NCBI GenBank assembly: GCA_003244035.1
Contig: QHBV01000297.1
Span: forward strand, 1 to 12,860
Reading direction: 5' to 3'
Source: Solirubrobacterales bacterium
GTDB lineage: Bacteria > Actinomycetota > Thermoleophilia > Solirubrobacterales > Solirubrobacteraceae
Length of the DNA stretch: 12,860 nt
Shown: one piece after another, positions 11,941 to 12,860 of the stretch
How positions within the stretch are numbered: the first letter of the stretch is position 1
Layout: each line of letters begins with the position of its first letter
Made by a program: the position numbers and the translations under genes
Notes under the pieces: generated by a model
The model's input: only the letters and a program-made list of their open reading frames with translations
Database searches by the model: none
What the model was told of the DNA's origin: nothing

Positions 11941-12498
11941 ATGTCCACCACCACCCTCGAAAGCGCCACCGGCCTTCCCGTCGGCACCTGGCGGCTCGAC
12001 CCGACCCACTCGACCGTGGGCTTTGCGGTCAAGCACATGATCGTCGCGACCTTCCGCGCACGATTCGAGCAGTTCGACGCGATCCTGACGGTCGACCAGG
12101 ACAAGGCCCAACTCGTCGGAACCGTGCAGGCCGGCTCGCTGATCGTCAAGGACGAGAACTTCCAGGCGCACCTCGGCTCTCCCGAGTTCTTCGACCTCGA
12201 GGGCTACCCGGAGATCCGCTTCGCCTCGACCGACATCCGCCGTACCGGCGACGAGCTCGTCGTGGACGGCGATCTCACGATCAAGGACCAGACGTATCGC
12301 GTCGACGGTCGTGGCATCGTCTCAGGGCCGGCGGTGACGCTCGGCGACGTCACCAAGCTCGGGATCGCGCTCGAGACGGTGATCGACCGCACCCAGTTCG
12401 GCCTGAGCTGGAACGCGCCTCTGCCGAAGGGCGGCTTCGCGGTCGCCAACGAGGTCACGATCACGGTCGAGCTCGAGCTGGCGCTGAGCGGGGCCTGA
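11941..12498 (+). CDS. YceI-family lipocalin-like (polyisoprenoid-binding) protein
   Basis: 185 residues with the family pattern from the N terminus: GTWRLDPTHSTVGFAVKHMIVATFRARFEQFDAIL (15-49), then GTVQAGSLIVKDENFQAHLGSPEFFDLEGYPEIRFASTDIRR (60-101), VDGDLTIKDQTYRVD (108-122), and the end FGLSWNAPLPKGGFAVANEVTITVELEL (153-180). YceI proteins are beta barrels that bind long isoprenoid chains; Escherichia coli YceI is periplasmic, but there is no signal peptide here, so this one is probably cytoplasmic, as in many actinobacterial members. Divergent from TetR and separated from it by two operator-like sites, it is likely repressed by that protein. The FMN reductase gene begins five bases after its stop, so the two form an operon. 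The link suggests a redox or quinone-related stress response, an inference from context. Confidence 0.95.
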   Translation: MSTTTLESATGLPVGTWRLDPTHSTVGFAVKHMIVATFRARFEQFDAILTVDQDKAQLVGTVQAGSLIVKDENFQAHLGSPEFFDLEGYPEIRFASTDIRRTGDELVVDGDLTIKDQTYRVDGRGIVSGPAVTLGDVTKLGIALETVIDRTQFGLSWNAPLPKGGFAVANEVTITVELELALSGA

Positions 12499-12503
12499 GC
12501 GCG

Positions 12504-12860
12504 ATGCGCGTGCTCGGCGTGGCGGGCTCGCTCCGGCGAGCTTCGTACAACCGGCGACTGCTGCGGGCGGCGGCGGACCTGCTGCCGCCCGGCGCCGAGC
12601 TTGTCGAGTTCGACCGGCTCGAGCTCAAGGCGATCCCGCCGTTCGACGAGGACGACGAGGCCAGCCCCCCACGGGCAATTGACGCGTGGCGCGCGGCGAT
12701 CGCGGCGGCCGCCGCGGTGCTATTTGCCACGCCCGAGTACAACTCTTCGATTCCAGGGCAGCTCAAGAACGCGGTCGACTGGGCCTCGCGCCCCGTCCAG
12801 CGAACCGTGCTGCGCAACAAGCCGGTCGTGGTGATCGGCGCGAGCACCGGTCTGTTCGGA
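12504..12860 (+). CDS. NADPH-dependent FMN reductase (flavodoxin-like), 3' end missing
   Basis: The frame opens at ATG 12504 and runs without a stop to the window end (119 codons visible). The N terminus MRVLGVAGSLRRASYNRRLL (1-20) has the FMN-phosphate loop GSLRxxSxN, and residues 77-96 contain TPEYNSSIPGQLKNAVDWAS, the signature of the NADPH-dependent FMN reductase/NAD(P)H quinone reductase family; KPVVVIGASTGLFG (106-119) is the start of the next strand and loop. These enzymes reduce FMN, quinones, azo dyes or chromate with NAD(P)H. Full-length relatives have about 180-190 residues, so roughly a third is cut off. It follows the YceI gene by five bases, probably in the same TetR-controlled operon; it might supply reduced flavin or quinol. 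Confidence 0.93.
   Translation, partial: MRVLGVAGSLRRASYNRRLLRAAADLLPPGAELVEFDRLELKAIPPFDEDDEASPPRAIDAWRAAIAAAAAVLFATPEYNSSIPGQLKNAVDWASRPVQRTVLRNKPVVVIGASTGLFG

Noticed and set aside
10163..12040. Open plus-strand frame of 625 codons opposite the Crp-like and TetR genes
   Set aside because: GC-driven shadow; low-complexity composition, crosses the operator region and enters the YceI gene out of frame.
1..12860. CRISPR array, tRNA, rRNA, insertion sequence or phage attachment site
   Set aside because: No regularly spaced repeats, no cloverleaf-like sequence, no transposase or integrase reading frame and no long terminal repeats were seen.

Overview
The window is very GC-rich, about 20 genes are packed with short gaps or 4-base overlaps, and GTG and TTG starts occur. 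The protein types (family 1 encapsulin with encapsulated ferritin, PccB-type carboxyltransferase, NarL-type two-component pair, DrrAB-like ABC exporter, MsnO8-like flavin oxidoreductase, YceI) suggest a high-GC actinobacterium. A Thermoleophilia/Solirubrobacterales-like lineage is my guess from overall style; it is an inference and not proven. I see no tRNA, rRNA, insertion sequence, integrase or CRISPR array, so this reads as ordinary chromosome, not a mobile island.

Region 1 (1-1127, plus strand) is the 3' part of an encapsulin nanocompartment locus. It holds the end of an encapsulated ferritin-like protein (EncFtn) with a C-terminal cargo-loading tail, followed with a 4-base overlap by the complete shell protein. 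Together they should form an iron-oxidising, iron-storing protein cage. A 9-bp hairpin lies between the shell gene and the convergent neighbour.

Region 2 (5781-1142, minus strand) is a tightly coupled six-gene operon: a FabH-type ketoacyl synthase III, an acyl-CoA carboxyltransferase beta subunit, a 65-residue protein of unknown role, a 79-residue Cys-rich zinc-ribbon-like protein, a soluble GAF histidine kinase and a LuxR/NarL response regulator. The first four genes overlap by 4 bases at each junction, the zinc-ribbon gene and kinase are 10 bases apart, and kinase and regulator overlap by 8. The linkage suggests that fatty-acyl precursor synthesis and a cytoplasmic sensor are expressed together. 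This is the part of the window least explained by known systems.

Region 3 (8418-5879, minus strand) is an ABC-2 exporter (ATPase, then permease starting at TTG inside the ATPase gene) followed by a dienelactone-hydrolase-family enzyme. Its promoter carries a perfect 12-bp palindrome over the -35 box and appears to give a leaderless mRNA. Divergent from it, 8543-9550 encodes a luciferase-like flavin oxidoreductase. Convergent to that (10226-9554, minus) are a small two-helix membrane protein and an SRPBCC-fold protein.

Region 4 (10463-12860) is a regulatory switch. A TetR repressor and a Crp/Fnr-like regulator are transcribed leftward, and a YceI-family protein plus an NADPH-dependent FMN reductase (cut by the window end) rightward. 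The 71-base gap and its edge contain two near-identical palindromic sites exactly 39 bp apart, the likely TetR operators controlling both directions.
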